A stretch of 64,000 nt of DNA from assembly GCF_001444425.1 (NCBI RefSeq), contig NZ_CP013189.1:248001-312000 (forward strand), written 5' to 3'. The notes beneath the pieces are model-generated. The model did no database searches, was not told where the DNA came from, and worked only from the letters and a program-made list of their open reading frames with translations. The DNA is from Pseudohongiella spirulinae (GTDB lineage Bacteria; Pseudomonadota; Gammaproteobacteria; Pseudomonadales; Pseudohongiellaceae). Shown in pieces: positions 43,220-52,426 of this stretch (position 1 is its first letter; the number at the start of each line of letters is the position of its first letter). Made by a program: the position numbers and the translations under genes.

Positions 43220-44746
43220 TCAGCGTAATTCTTTCTCGAATATCATAAAGTCGCCACCCCGTTGGGCAGGAAATACTTCTATCAGCCGCAGCGCACCGCG
43301 CTGTATTTCAGCTTCAAGTTGGGATTGAAAGCTGCGCCGCACGGTTACAGCGACAATGGTACCCACTGGTGCCTGCATAAATTCCCCAGCATTCATGTCG
43401 CGGTGAATATGTTCATAATCATTAACCCGCCCACTGCTATAAGCCAGGTAGATTTCATTGGTAAGCAGCGGTGCATCCTGGCGAGTTTGGGTCTGAATAT
43501 ATTGCAAGGCTGAGTCCAGATGACTTTTATCATCTCCGAATGAGATGTGTGAATCAATAAAGGCGAATAGACCAGCCAGAATCAAAATGCCGACAAAGCG
43601 TTTCTGTCGGCCGTTTGCAATGGAAACGCTCCAGGCTCGGTCGATGATAAAGGGTACGAATATAAGCAAGGTGGTGCCGAGCATCAATGTATAACGGGTA
43701 GTCATAAAACGAGTCAGCAATATAAAAGCGACCAGAATGAAAAGTGCCGTACCGGCCCAGAGCAACACAATATTCATGGCCGTGTGTTCTACTTTGACGT
43801 AACGACGATAAAGGCCATAGGCCAGAAATCCGCCAGCAACCCAGCCAAGGCTTTCTATAATGCTCGCCAGCAGTACACTCAGCAGGCCGGTCAGCAAAAA
43901 AAGTCCGGTGTACTGGTCAGAGAACTGCGCTCCGTATTCGCCAAAAACAGCTCTGCTGATAGTGTCACTGCCCGAGAAATAAATATTGATGTTGCTGAGA
44001 AATGGCTGATAAATACTGGCAAAAGAGAAAAGCTGGCTGACCAGCCCCGATTCGCGCCAGGCCACCAGTGCCAGCAACAGCGCGCAGAGCAGCAATGCAG
44101 TTGATTCCAGTCTCAGGAACCCGCGCCGACGATTATTCTCTGAAAGAAGGCGGTTCATCAGCAGGCTGACAGGTGTGACAAACATGAATAGCAGGGCTTC
44201 TGGTCTGAAAAAACTGGCGGACAGGCAAAACACAATAAACAGTGAGACATGACGCATCAACAAACTGCGGTTGTATTGCAAAAGTTGCAGCATGGCGGCC
44301 AGCATGAATGCCAGAAAGCCAATGTCGCGAATTATGTAGGAACGGAATTCATTGATGTGCGGATAACTGAGAATGACGATGGTGGCCAGCCAGACCACTC
44401 TGCGGGTTGGTGCCAGTGCTGCAACCAGGTTCACAAAACAAAGACTGAGAAAAGCATACATAAGGGCACTGATGACATAGGCCGACTGCAGCAGATCAAT
44501 TCCGGTCAATTTGGTCAGCAGGGCTATCAGTACAGATAGATGTGCCCATTGGTGATGTTCATAGGCCGCAGGAATGCCTGCCTGCAGCGCCATATCGGCC
44601 GCACGTATGTAAGTGTACGCATCGGTGTTGGGTTGGCTATGCAGTGTCACTGCCAGCCAGGATAAAAACAGGCTCATCAGCACCGTGAACACGCGGATCA
44701 TGGTAAGGGAGGGCAGGCGTTGCATGTAAGCCTGGTTACTGGTCAT
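43220..44746 (-). CDS. Polytopic membrane protein, GT-C-like, function unknown
   Basis: Membrane protein of 508 residues with about eleven hydrophobic segments between residues 15 and 400 and a soluble C-terminal domain of about 100 residues. The first loop, after helix 1, reads NTDAYTYIRAADMAL; an acidic residue there is usual for GT-C glycosyltransferases that use lipid-linked sugars. A later FRPEALLF motif also fits such enzymes. I do not recognise a named family. It starts two bases after lpxL on the minus strand, so it is probably co-transcribed with a lipid A acyltransferase and may modify LPS. An O-antigen-type polymerase or flippase is a weaker alternative. Confidence 0.72.
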   Translation of the reverse strand: MTSNQAYMQRLPSLTMIRVFTVLMSLFLSWLAVTLHSQPNTDAYTYIRAADMALQAGIPAAYEHHQWAHLSVLIALLTKLTGIDLLQSAYVISALMYAFLSLCFVNLVAALAPTRRVVWLATIVILSYPHINEFRSYIIRDIGFLAFMLAAMLQLLQYNRSLLMRHVSLFIVFCLSASFFRPEALLFMFVTPVSLLMNRLLSENNRRRGFLRLESTALLLCALLLALVAWRESGLVSQLFSFASIYQPFLSNINIYFSGSDTISRAVFGEYGAQFSDQYTGLFLLTGLLSVLLASIIESLGWVAGGFLAYGLYRRYVKVEHTAMNIVLLWAGTALFILVAFILLTRFMTTRYTLMLGTTLLIFVPFIIDRAWSVSIANGRQKRFVGILILAGLFAFIDSHISFGDDKSHLDSALQYIQTQTRQDAPLLTNEIYLAYSSGRVNDYEHIHRDMNAGEFMQAPVGTIVAVTVRRSFQSQLEAEIQRGALRLIEVFPAQRGGDFMIFEKELR

Positions 44747-44748
44747 GG

Positions 44749-45696
44749 TCAGTCCTCAGACTTTCTCTTGTATAGGTCAGGGCTGCCCGGCGGCCTGGTT
44801 TTGAATCGCCGGTGTAGCCAGATGTACTGTTCCGGTGCTTTGCGAATAGCCGCCTCGATCAGCGTGTTGATGCGTTTGACATCAGTGTGGTCATCTCCGG
44901 TGGGGTAGTCTCGCAGTGGCTCACTGAAGTGAAAATGATAACCGCTGAGATCCGGATTTCTGTAGTGTGAAAGGAAAATCACGGGTGAGTTGTTAAAGCC
45001 GGCATACTTGGTGGTTGCTGTGATGCTGGCAGCCGGTATGCCAAAAAAATCTACGAAGATCGAGTGTCGCGGACCATAGTCCTGGTCGGCGGCGTACCAG
45101 AGAACATGCCCCTCACGCAGTCGTCGCATCGCGCGCCGTACTTCCTTGCGCTCAATCACGTCTCCATATAGTCGTTGCCGGTTCCGCTTCATCAAGGCAT
45201 CGAACAATGGGTTCTTATGAGCGCGGTAGGTGACATCGATGGGATGAATCAGAGACAGGAGACAGCCGGCAAACTCCAGTGTTGAAAAATGAGCGCTGAC
45301 CAGCAGGACTCCTTTGCCTTGTTCATGAGCTTTGATCAGATTTTCCAGTCCGCTGGTCTTAACCATTTTTCTGAAATCTTCGGGCTTGCGACACCAGGCC
45401 AGCCCAATTTCCATGACGCCGATACCGTTGGAGCGAAACGTGTCCTTCACCAGTCGGCGTTGCTCTTCATTGCTCAATTCAGGAAAGCACAGCTCGATAT
45501 TGCGCTCGCATACGCGTCGTCGACTTTTGGCAAGGTGATACATAAGCATGCCCAGCTGCTGACCAATAAATACCTGCAGTCGGTAGGGAAGGTGGGCAAT
45601 GAGCCAGATACAGCCATATCCGAGCCAGGTCGGCCAGAATCTGGGCCCCAGAAAGTCACCTGGGGATGGATCGCGCTTTGTGTCAGTGTGGCTCAC
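44749..45696 (-). CDS. lpxL: Lipid A biosynthesis lauroyl-type acyltransferase
   Basis: LpxL/HtrB family enzyme of 315 residues that adds a secondary acyl chain to Kdo2-lipid IVA. One hydrophobic anchor near residues 24-50 is followed by the catalytic HX4E motif (His136, Glu141 in SAHFSTLEF), the arginine-containing YRAHKNP, and WYAADQDYGPRHSIFVDFFG, all in LpxL order. Which position or chain length is used cannot be told; LpxM is possible but the sequence style favours LpxL. It is the first gene of a minus-strand pair and is divergent from hldE. Confidence 0.9.
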   Translation of the reverse strand: MSHTDTKRDPSPGDFLGPRFWPTWLGYGCIWLIAHLPYRLQVFIGQQLGMLMYHLAKSRRRVCERNIELCFPELSNEEQRRLVKDTFRSNGIGVMEIGLAWCRKPEDFRKMVKTSGLENLIKAHEQGKGVLLVSAHFSTLEFAGCLLSLIHPIDVTYRAHKNPLFDALMKRNRQRLYGDVIERKEVRRAMRRLREGHVLWYAADQDYGPRHSIFVDFFGIPAASITATTKYAGFNNSPVIFLSHYRNPDLSGYHFHFSEPLRDYPTGDDHTDVKRINTLIEAAIRKAPEQYIWLHRRFKTRPPGSPDLYKRKSED

Positions 45697-45769
45697 GCCT
45701 CGGATTCCTTGTCATTGACCTTGCCGCATTGTAGCAGAGGAGTGGCCAAACGTGTCGCTGTAGCGGCTG

Positions 45770-45778
45770 TGATATGAT
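45770..45778 (+). promoter_or_regulatory. Possible extended -10 promoter for hldE
   Basis: TGA followed by TATGAT (45773-45778) matches an extended -10 element 35 bases before the hldE ATG. No convincing -35 is visible, as is often the case for extended -10 promoters. Placed in the lpxL-hldE divergent gap. Confidence 0.4.
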
Positions 45779-45813
45779 GCTGCGTATTCGTCAATTAATC
45801 TGTGAAATAGCTT

Positions 45814-47238
45814 ATGCTTAACGAATTCCCGCCGTTTCAGCAGGCCCGCGTTCTGGTGGTTGGTGATGTCATGCTGGACAGGTACTGGCGTGGCAGCGCC
45901 GCCCGTATTTCGCCAGAAGCGCCGGTTCCCATTGTTAAGGTGGCTGGCAGCGAGGATCGACCCGGCGGAGCTGCGAATGTAGCGCTGAACATAGCTGTAT
46001 TGGGGGCGGCGGCCAGTATTGCGGGTATCGCCGGACGCGATGAGGCAGGCATAGAGCTGACGGGCAAACTGGAGGCGGCCGGAGTGCTTTGCCGAATGGT
46101 GCAGTCTGAGAATGCTCCCACGATTACCAAATTGCGTATCATCAGTCAGCAACAGCAACTGATTCGCATCGATTTTGAAGATGACTTCGACGCGGATGAC
46201 ATCACTCTGCTGCAGCAGCAGGCACTGAAAAGTGTGTCTGATAATGGTGCCCTGGTGCTGTCGGATTATGGCAAGGGTACCCTGGCTGACACGCAGTCGC
46301 TCATTCGGGCCGCGCACGATTCGCAGATCCCGGTTGTGGTAGATCCCAAGGGCAGCGATTTCAGTAAATATGCCGGCGCCACAGTGTTAACTCCTAATCT
46401 GGCGGAGTTTGAGGCCGTGGCTGGCGTGTGCAGTGATGAAGAGGAGCTGATCCGTAAGGGGCAACAGTGGCGTGAGCGCCTGCAGCTCAGTGCGCTGCTG
46501 ATCACCCGTGGTGAAAAAGGTATGACATTGCTGCAGGGATCCCGCCCGGCGTTGCATCTGCCAGCACAGGCTCGAGAAGTCTACGATGTGACTGGTGCCG
46601 GAGATACTGTTGTGGCTGTATTGGCGGCATCTCTGGCAGCCGGGCAATCTATGGAGCAGGCGGTTGTGCTGGCCAATCTGGCTGCCGGGCTGGCGGTTGC
46701 CAGGTTGGGGACCGCTGCAATTAGCGGCCCGGAACTGCGCCGGGCACTGCAGCAGATGCAGGGCAGTGGCCGTGGAGTAATGAGTGCTGAGCAGTTACTG
46801 ATGTCAGTGGCTGACGCCCGCGAGCAGGGAGAGCGCGTAGTATTTACCAATGGTTGCTTTGATATTATTCATGCCGGTCATGTGGGCTATCTTGCTGAAG
46901 CGAAATCATTGGGTGACCGATTGATTGTAGCCGTGAATGGTGATGAGTCAGTACGCCGCCTTAAGGGTGCCAGTCGGCCGATCAATCCAGTCGAGCGACG
47001 CATGGCAGTGCTTGCCGGTCTGGAAGCCGTGGATTGGGTTGTCAGCTTTGATGATGATACCCCCGAGGCCTTGCTGGAGGCCTTGCGTCCGGATGTGCTG
47101 GTTAAAGGTGGGGATTACCGCCCGGACCAGGTGGTGGGAGGTCAGTTTGTCGCAGACTATGGCGGTGAGGTCAGGGTCCTGGCTTTCCTGGACAACTGCT
47201 CTACCTCGGCGATCGTGGAAAAAGTCCGTCAGTCCTGA
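45814..47238 (+). CDS. hldE: Bifunctional heptose 7-phosphate kinase / heptose 1-phosphate adenylyltransferase
   Basis: Makes ADP-heptose precursors for the WaaC and WaaF reactions. The N-terminal ribokinase-like domain (residues 1 to about 320) has GDVMLDRYWRG, RPGGAANVALN and the catalytic DVTGAGDTV with Asp264. The C-terminal cytidylyltransferase-like domain begins at FTNGCFDIIHAGHVGYL and has GASRPINPVERRMAVL and KGGDY. The 474-residue length is standard for HldE. It lies close to the heptosyltransferase operon, which uses its product. Confidence 0.95.
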   Translation: MLNEFPPFQQARVLVVGDVMLDRYWRGSAARISPEAPVPIVKVAGSEDRPGGAANVALNIAVLGAAASIAGIAGRDEAGIELTGKLEAAGVLCRMVQSENAPTITKLRIISQQQQLIRIDFEDDFDADDITLLQQQALKSVSDNGALVLSDYGKGTLADTQSLIRAAHDSQIPVVVDPKGSDFSKYAGATVLTPNLAEFEAVAGVCSDEEELIRKGQQWRERLQLSALLITRGEKGMTLLQGSRPALHLPAQAREVYDVTGAGDTVVAVLAASLAAGQSMEQAVVLANLAAGLAVARLGTAAISGPELRRALQQMQGSGRGVMSAEQLLMSVADAREQGERVVFTNGCFDIIHAGHVGYLAEAKSLGDRLIVAVNGDESVRRLKGASRPINPVERRMAVLAGLEAVDWVVSFDDDTPEALLEALRPDVLVKGGDYRPDQVVGGQFVADYGGEVRVLAFLDNCSTSAIVEKVRQS

Positions 47239-47341
47239 GTAGTGCAAGACAGTTGCAATGTTTACTGTATACTCATGCCTGAAGGTTGGAAGGCTGACCA
47301 GACATTTATTTCAATAAACAAAAATCAGATGGAGTAGCCGT

Positions 47342-47821
47342 ATGCTGAAGAAAGTATCAGGAACCGCTTTGATTGCCCTGGCTTCTGTTGTCATTATGAC
47401 AGCCAGCGCCCAGCAGGATGAACCGACACCGCAGGAACTGGCTGCAGCGGCCACCGAAACCCGTCAGGCCGTTTTTAAATTACTGGCTTTTAATATGGGG
47501 CCGATCGGTGGTATGGCGCGTGGCGCCGAATTTAACGCAGAGCTGGCTGAGCGTAACGCCCGCCGCATCGCGGCGCTGGCACCCATGATCCCTGAACTGT
47601 TTGCGGCGAATGATACGCGCCAATTCTCGGTTGAGACGGAAGCGCTGCCAGTCATCTGGGACAACATCACGGATTTCCAGCAGAAGGCCATGGATCTGGA
47701 AGCGGCGGCAAATACTTTTGCTGAGGTCGCCTCAGGTGGCGATCGCAATCAGACCATTGGTGCCATCCGTGCGTTTGGTGCCACTTGCGGCAACTGCCAT
47801 CGCGAATACCGGGTAGACTGA
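47342..47821 (+). CDS. Class II cytochrome c (c'/c-556 type), periplasmic
   Basis: Small exported haem protein of 159 residues. A signal peptide ends at TASAQ; the mature part is predicted as a four-helix bundle with the haem site CGNCH close to the C-terminus, the arrangement of cytochrome c'/c-556. A methionine that could be the sixth ligand lies early in the mature protein (NMGPIGGMARG). GGAG precedes the ATG. It faces the two-haem cytochrome and PQQ dehydrogenase genes on the other strand, suggesting a shared electron-transfer role. Confidence 0.88.
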   Translation: MLKKVSGTALIALASVVIMTASAQQDEPTPQELAAAATETRQAVFKLLAFNMGPIGGMARGAEFNAELAERNARRIAALAPMIPELFAANDTRQFSVETEALPVIWDNITDFQQKAMDLEAAANTFAEVASGGDRNQTIGAIRAFGATCGNCHREYRVD

Positions 47822-47847
47822 TCCTGGTCGCAGTGCCTGACAGACGC

Positions 47848-48702
47848 TTACTGGCCGCGCTTTAAAAACGCGGCCATTGCCTGTCTGTCTTCGTCGGTTA
47901 GCTGGCCGGTATTGTGTTCGATTACCGGCTCCATTTTACCGCCGACAAACTCCCCGTCCGGCTTCATGCCGATAAACAGAAACAGGGCCAGGTCATCTTC
48001 AGACCATTTCTCCATGGCGCTGGCATTTATCGCGGCAACATGCCCGTCGGGCATGTCACCGCCGGCAAATTCCTGGTCGTACTTTATGATGCCCAGGCTG
48101 TTGCGAGGAGAGTGACATTCTCCGCAATGTCCCAGGTATCGGGTCAGGTAAGCGCCACGTGTAATCTGCTCGTCGTCATAGATGGGCATTTCAGGTTCGG
48201 CGAAATCGACCAGTTTATTCCAGCCAGCCATTTGCCAGCGCATAACCCAACCGGGCAAGTCATGCCCGGGTATTGTATTGGCAACAGGATCCTGAGCCAT
48301 CAACCAGGCCGCTATATCCAGTGCTTCGGCATCAGACATGGCTGCGTAAGAGCGGTAAGGGAATGCCGGGAAATAAAAGTCACCAGTCGGTGAACGCCCG
48401 TGCTTCAGAGCCCGGACAACGTCGGTGCCGGTCCAGTTTCCGATACCGGATTCCGGATCAGGGGTGATATTGGAAGCGTAGAAAGTACCGAAGGGGGACT
48501 CGATGGCCATGCCACCACTCAGGCTGCCATCGTCATTAATGTGGCAACTGATACACCCGGCTGCATGAACCAGGTAACGACCCCTTTCGACTGCTTCGGG
48601 GTCGTCGCTGATTGAGTAGTCAGTGATATCCGGCGATGAAAATAACCAGACCCCCAGAGCGATGCCAACGATCGCTAGTGCCCAGACAATCTTGCCTTTC
48701 AT
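47848..48702 (-). CDS. Two-haem cytochrome c, membrane-anchored
   Basis: Protein of 284 residues with a single N-terminal hydrophobic segment (residues about 5-24) and two c-type haem sites, CISCH near residue 53 and CGECH near residue 193. It resembles cytochrome subunits that accept electrons from PQQ dehydrogenases. Methionine candidates for the axial ligands follow each site. It lies 64 bases downstream of the PQQ dehydrogenase gene in the same direction, so it is the likely electron acceptor of that enzyme and would pass electrons on to the respiratory chain. Confidence 0.88.
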   Translation of the reverse strand: MKGKIVWALAIVGIALGVWLFSSPDITDYSISDDPEAVERGRYLVHAAGCISCHINDDGSLSGGMAIESPFGTFYASNITPDPESGIGNWTGTDVVRALKHGRSPTGDFYFPAFPYRSYAAMSDAEALDIAAWLMAQDPVANTIPGHDLPGWVMRWQMAGWNKLVDFAEPEMPIYDDEQITRGAYLTRYLGHCGECHSPRNSLGIIKYDQEFAGGDMPDGHVAAINASAMEKWSEDDLALFLFIGMKPDGEFVGGKMEPVIEHNTGQLTDEDRQAMAAFLKRGQ

Positions 48703-48766
48703 GGCGGCGTGCTCCTCACAATGCGCTGTTCGAAATTGTCAGCAGCACCCCGCCGATCGAAGACTA

Positions 48767-50791
48767 TCAGTCCGGTAGTGCTACCGCAGTCAGTTTGCTG
48801 CCGGTTTGCAACATCACATACTGCTTGCCCTTGTGCGTGTAACTCATCATACCGAAATTACTGCTGTCCGGCACTTGTACACGACCAATTTCTTCACCGG
48901 TCATTTTGTTGACGGCGAACAGGTATGGAGTACCATCACTGCCTTCAGATGCGTAGAACAACATGTTGGGTGTGACCGTCATGGGCGCCAGAGCGCCTGT
49001 GCCGGTATGGCCGATATCGACACCCGCCAGTGCAGGATGATTGCGGATACGATCGGGCGTGTCGCCGACCGGGATCATCCAAAGATGCTCGCCCGTGTTC
49101 ATGTCGATCGCTGTGATGCGGCTGTATGGTGGCTTGTACAGAGGCAGGCCCTGTGGTCCGCGTACTGGCAATGCCCGCAACGAGGCGAAGCGAGAAAAGG
49201 TGGTGCCGGTAGGCAATTCCAGCATGGCGTCGCGTTCCTGAGCCGGTGCAACAACCCGGGAAGAACAGGCCGAACGGGATGTGACATACAGGATGCCATT
49301 GACCGGATCTGCCACCGCCGGGCCGGGAATATTGGCACCGCCACCATCACCCGGACACCACAGCGCTGCGACCTTACCCAGGTCGTTGTTGCTGTGCAGC
49401 GGCGGGTTGAACAGAGGTCCGATCTCGTAGTTGGCAATCGCCTCTATCGCCTGCTGGCGCAGCTCAGGCGTAAAGTCGATCAGGTTGTCGTGAGTCAGGC
49501 CCTGCATGTCGAAAGGTGCCGGCTTGGTCGGGAATGGCTGCGTCGGAGAAAGCTGCTCGCCCGGAATTCTTGATTGCGGGACGGGTCGCTCTTCAATGGG
49601 CCACAGCGGCTCACCGGTCAGACGGTTGAAGGCATACACAAAAGCCTGCTTGGTGGCCTGCGCAATCGCGGGCACTGTGCGGCCATTGATGTTGACATCC
49701 ATCAGCACGGGCGCTGTGGGCGTGTCATAGTTCCAGACATCGTGGTGCACAAACTGGAAGTGCCAGACGCGCTCGCCGGTTTCTGCATCCATGGCGATAA
49801 TGCTGGTGCCAAACAGATTGTCACCCGGCGCATGGCCGCCATAATAGTCGATAGTGGGCGGGTTGGTTACGGCGTAAACAATTCCAGCCTCAACATCGGC
49901 AGACAGCGGCGCCCAGGGAGAGACTTCCCCGGTCAGGTCGCGCGGGTTGGGGATGCCTTCCCAGGTATCGATGCCAAATTCACCGGCTTCGGGAATGACA
50001 TTGAACTTCCATTTGAAGTCGCCGCTTTTGGTATCAAACGCCAGGATGTCACCGGGGATGTTTTCGATTCGGGTCTGGTTGTATCCCTGTTCAGCCGAGT
50101 TACCGACCACAACGGTATTGTTGACCACAATGGGCGGCGAGGAAGCCGTGATATAACCTTCTTCCAGCGGAATACCGTAGTAGGGGTCGAAATCGTAACC
50201 CATGTATTCAGCAATAGTGCGCTGCATGTCGACAACGCCGGTTTCCGGGAAACCTTCCAGACCGACAGGTCCGCCAAAGCCCTCCAGAGGGGCACCGGTT
50301 TCGGCGTCAAGCGCTGTCAGGAAAAAGGCCGGGCTGATGATGTAGATGACGCCTTTGCCATCCACCTCGCCATAAGCCACACCCTTGCCGTAATCCTTGC
50401 GCATGGAGTATTCGTGGCGGAATGTATGCGGTTCGCGGTAAGACCAGATTGTCTCACCGGTTTCCGGGTCGATAGCAATAACATGGCGCCGGTCGCCGGC
50501 AACCGTAAACAACTTGCCATCCACGTAGCTGGGCGTGGACCGGCCACTGGAAGCATTAAAGCTGGCACCATCCCATATCCAGGCGGTCTGCAGCTGTGTG
50601 AAATTATTGGCGTTGATTTGTGATGACGTTGTATAGCGGGTGTGGGCGTGGTCTGAACCCAGCGTAACCCATTCTACAGTTTCCTGCTGTGCACCGGCAT
50701 GTGAGTATAGACCCATGCTCAGCGCAAGTGCGCCAGCCAGGCGTAGCGACCCGGCAGCCAGCCCTGCTGCGGCTGGAAGTTTTATTTTCAT
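48767..50791 (-). CDS. PQQ-dependent dehydrogenase, soluble periplasmic
   Basis: Quinoprotein of 674 residues with an eight-bladed propeller bearing the usual tryptophan-docking repeats (LFTVAGDRRHVIAIDPETGETIW, cores ALDAETGAP, AMDAETGERVW). A signal peptide ends near HAGAQ. Sequence style (HFQFVHHDVWNYDTP, YAFNRLTGEPLWPIEERPVP) is that of the glucose/quinate dehydrogenase branch, but the five N-terminal membrane helices of membrane glucose dehydrogenase are missing, and I see no vicinal Cys-Cys pair of the alcohol dehydrogenase branch. The substrate is an unknown alcohol or sugar. The partner cytochrome gene follows. No PQQ synthesis genes are in the window. Confidence 0.9.
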   Translation of the reverse strand: MKIKLPAAAGLAAGSLRLAGALALSMGLYSHAGAQQETVEWVTLGSDHAHTRYTTSSQINANNFTQLQTAWIWDGASFNASSGRSTPSYVDGKLFTVAGDRRHVIAIDPETGETIWSYREPHTFRHEYSMRKDYGKGVAYGEVDGKGVIYIISPAFFLTALDAETGAPLEGFGGPVGLEGFPETGVVDMQRTIAEYMGYDFDPYYGIPLEEGYITASSPPIVVNNTVVVGNSAEQGYNQTRIENIPGDILAFDTKSGDFKWKFNVIPEAGEFGIDTWEGIPNPRDLTGEVSPWAPLSADVEAGIVYAVTNPPTIDYYGGHAPGDNLFGTSIIAMDAETGERVWHFQFVHHDVWNYDTPTAPVLMDVNINGRTVPAIAQATKQAFVYAFNRLTGEPLWPIEERPVPQSRIPGEQLSPTQPFPTKPAPFDMQGLTHDNLIDFTPELRQQAIEAIANYEIGPLFNPPLHSNNDLGKVAALWCPGDGGGANIPGPAVADPVNGILYVTSRSACSSRVVAPAQERDAMLELPTGTTFSRFASLRALPVRGPQGLPLYKPPYSRITAIDMNTGEHLWMIPVGDTPDRIRNHPALAGVDIGHTGTGALAPMTVTPNMLFYASEGSDGTPYLFAVNKMTGEEIGRVQVPDSSNFGMMSYTHKGKQYVMLQTGSKLTAVALPD

Positions 50792-50959
50792 TGTTGTGAC
50801 TCCTGGTTTTTATTATTCGGGGGCAAACAGCCCGATCGGGAGCACCAGCTCCGTGCATCAGATTATGCCTCTGATCCCCTCTTCGCAAGTGGCAATTTTT
50901 ACAGTACGCAGATCCGCCTATATACTCCGGCTGTTAATACCAGAAAAAAGGAACAAGGG

Positions 50960-52426
50960 ATGTCTGCAGATAACGAAATTCTTGATGTGGTAATTGTCGG
51001 TGCCGGTCTGTCCGGCATAGGCGCGGCTGTGCACCTGAAACAGCAGTGTACCGGCAAAACCTTCCGGATACTGGAGGCCCGTCAGTCCATGGGCGGGACC
51101 TGGGATCTGTTCCGATATCCGGGTATCCGTTCTGACAGCGATATGCATACTCTGGGCTATCGCTTCAAACCCTGGAAGGCTGCCAAGGCGATTGCAGATG
51201 GTCCGGCGATTCTGGATTACATAAAGGAAACCGCTGACGAGTATCAGATCAAAGACAGCATTCGATATGATCAGCGACTGATGTCAGCAGACTGGTCTGA
51301 TGAGCAGGCCTGCTGGACGCTTGCCACACAGTCGGCCAGCGGCGAAACGCAGCAGACATGGCGCTGTCGAATGCTGCTGATGTGTGCGGGTTATTACAGC
51401 TACGAACACGGGCATGCGCCGACATTTCCCGATCAGGCGGCATTTAAGGGCCCGATTGTTCATCCCCAGCACTGGCCAGAGGATCTGGATTATCAAGGCA
51501 AGCGGGTACTGATCATCGGTTCCGGTGCCACGGCGATGACGCTGGCGCCGTCCATGGCTGACAAGGCCGCACATGTGACTATGTTGCAGCGCTCACCGAC
51601 ATACGTGGTGTCCCGTCCGGATAAGGATGTGATAGCAAACACTTTGCGCAAGGTGCTGCCGGAGTCTTGGGCCTACGGCATCACCCGCTGGAAAAATGTT
51701 TTGCTCAGCCAGTGGATTTACCGGCGCTCGCGCACTCAGCCAGAAAAGCTGAAGGCAAAAATTCTGGAAATGGTGCGCAAAGAACTGGGCCCGGATTATG
51801 ATGTAGAGAAGCATTTCACGCCAACCTACAACCCCTGGGATCAGCGACTGTGCCTTGTGCCGAATGCAGATCTGTTCAAGTCGATCAAAGCCGGAAAAAC
51901 TGAAATGGTCACCGATCATATCGAACGTTTTACGGAAGATGGCATATTGCTGAAAAGCGGACGCACGCTTCAGGCCGACATTATTATCTCAGCCACGGGC
52001 TTGCAAATGCAGGTGCTGGGCGGTGCGGGCTTCAGCCTGAATGGTCAGCCGATCGATTTCGCTGATACCTGGGCTTATAAGGGCTTGATGTACTCCGGTG
52101 TTCCCAATCTGGTGATGACCTTTGGTTACATAAATGCCTCATGGACCCTGCGTGCCGATCTGACGGCTGAATTCTTTTGTCGCCTGATCAATCACATGGA
52201 TGCACTGAAGGTCAAAAGCTGTCGACCCATGCTGCGTGAACAGGATAAGGCCATGCAGCCCAGGCCATTCATCGACGATTTTTCGGCCGGTTACATGCAG
52301 CGTATGATGCATCGTTTTCCCAGACAGGGTGATCGTGAGCCCTGGCTCAATCCGCAGGATTACGGCAAGGATCGTAAACTGTTGAGTCGGGCGCCGCTGG
52401 ATGACGGTGTTTTGGTATTTGGATGA
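50960..52426 (+). CDS. Flavin monooxygenase of the Baeyer-Villiger type
   Basis: FAD- and NADPH-dependent monooxygenase of 488 residues. The N-terminal FAD motif is GAGLSGIGAA, followed by GGTWDLFRYPGIRSD; the Baeyer-Villiger fingerprint FxGxxxHxxxWP is present as FKGPIVHPQHWP; the second Rossmann motif is GSGATAMTLA. It should insert oxygen into ketones or oxidise sulfides or amines, close in style to EthA-like enzymes. AAGGAACAAGGG precedes the ATG. Its last 67 bases are overlapped by the end of the convergent kdkA gene. Substrate unknown. Confidence 0.92.
   Translation: MSADNEILDVVIVGAGLSGIGAAVHLKQQCTGKTFRILEARQSMGGTWDLFRYPGIRSDSDMHTLGYRFKPWKAAKAIADGPAILDYIKETADEYQIKDSIRYDQRLMSADWSDEQACWTLATQSASGETQQTWRCRMLLMCAGYYSYEHGHAPTFPDQAAFKGPIVHPQHWPEDLDYQGKRVLIIGSGATAMTLAPSMADKAAHVTMLQRSPTYVVSRPDKDVIANTLRKVLPESWAYGITRWKNVLLSQWIYRRSRTQPEKLKAKILEMVRKELGPDYDVEKHFTPTYNPWDQRLCLVPNADLFKSIKAGKTEMVTDHIERFTEDGILLKSGRTLQADIIISATGLQMQVLGGAGFSLNGQPIDFADTWAYKGLMYSGVPNLVMTFGYINASWTLRADLTAEFFCRLINHMDALKVKSCRPMLREQDKAMQPRPFIDDFSAGYMQRMMHRFPRQGDREPWLNPQDYGKDRKLLSRAPLDDGVLVFG

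Noticed and set aside
47243-47257. TGCAA-N5-TTGCA inverted repeat before the class II cytochrome gene, close to a TATACT
   Set aside because: Arms of only five bases and no supporting -35; expected often by chance.
49574-50623. Long open frame (349 codons) on the plus strand opposite the PQQ dehydrogenase
   Set aside because: It lies wholly antisense to a well-supported gene; its translation is low in complexity and resembles no family. GC-rich third positions of the real gene explain it.
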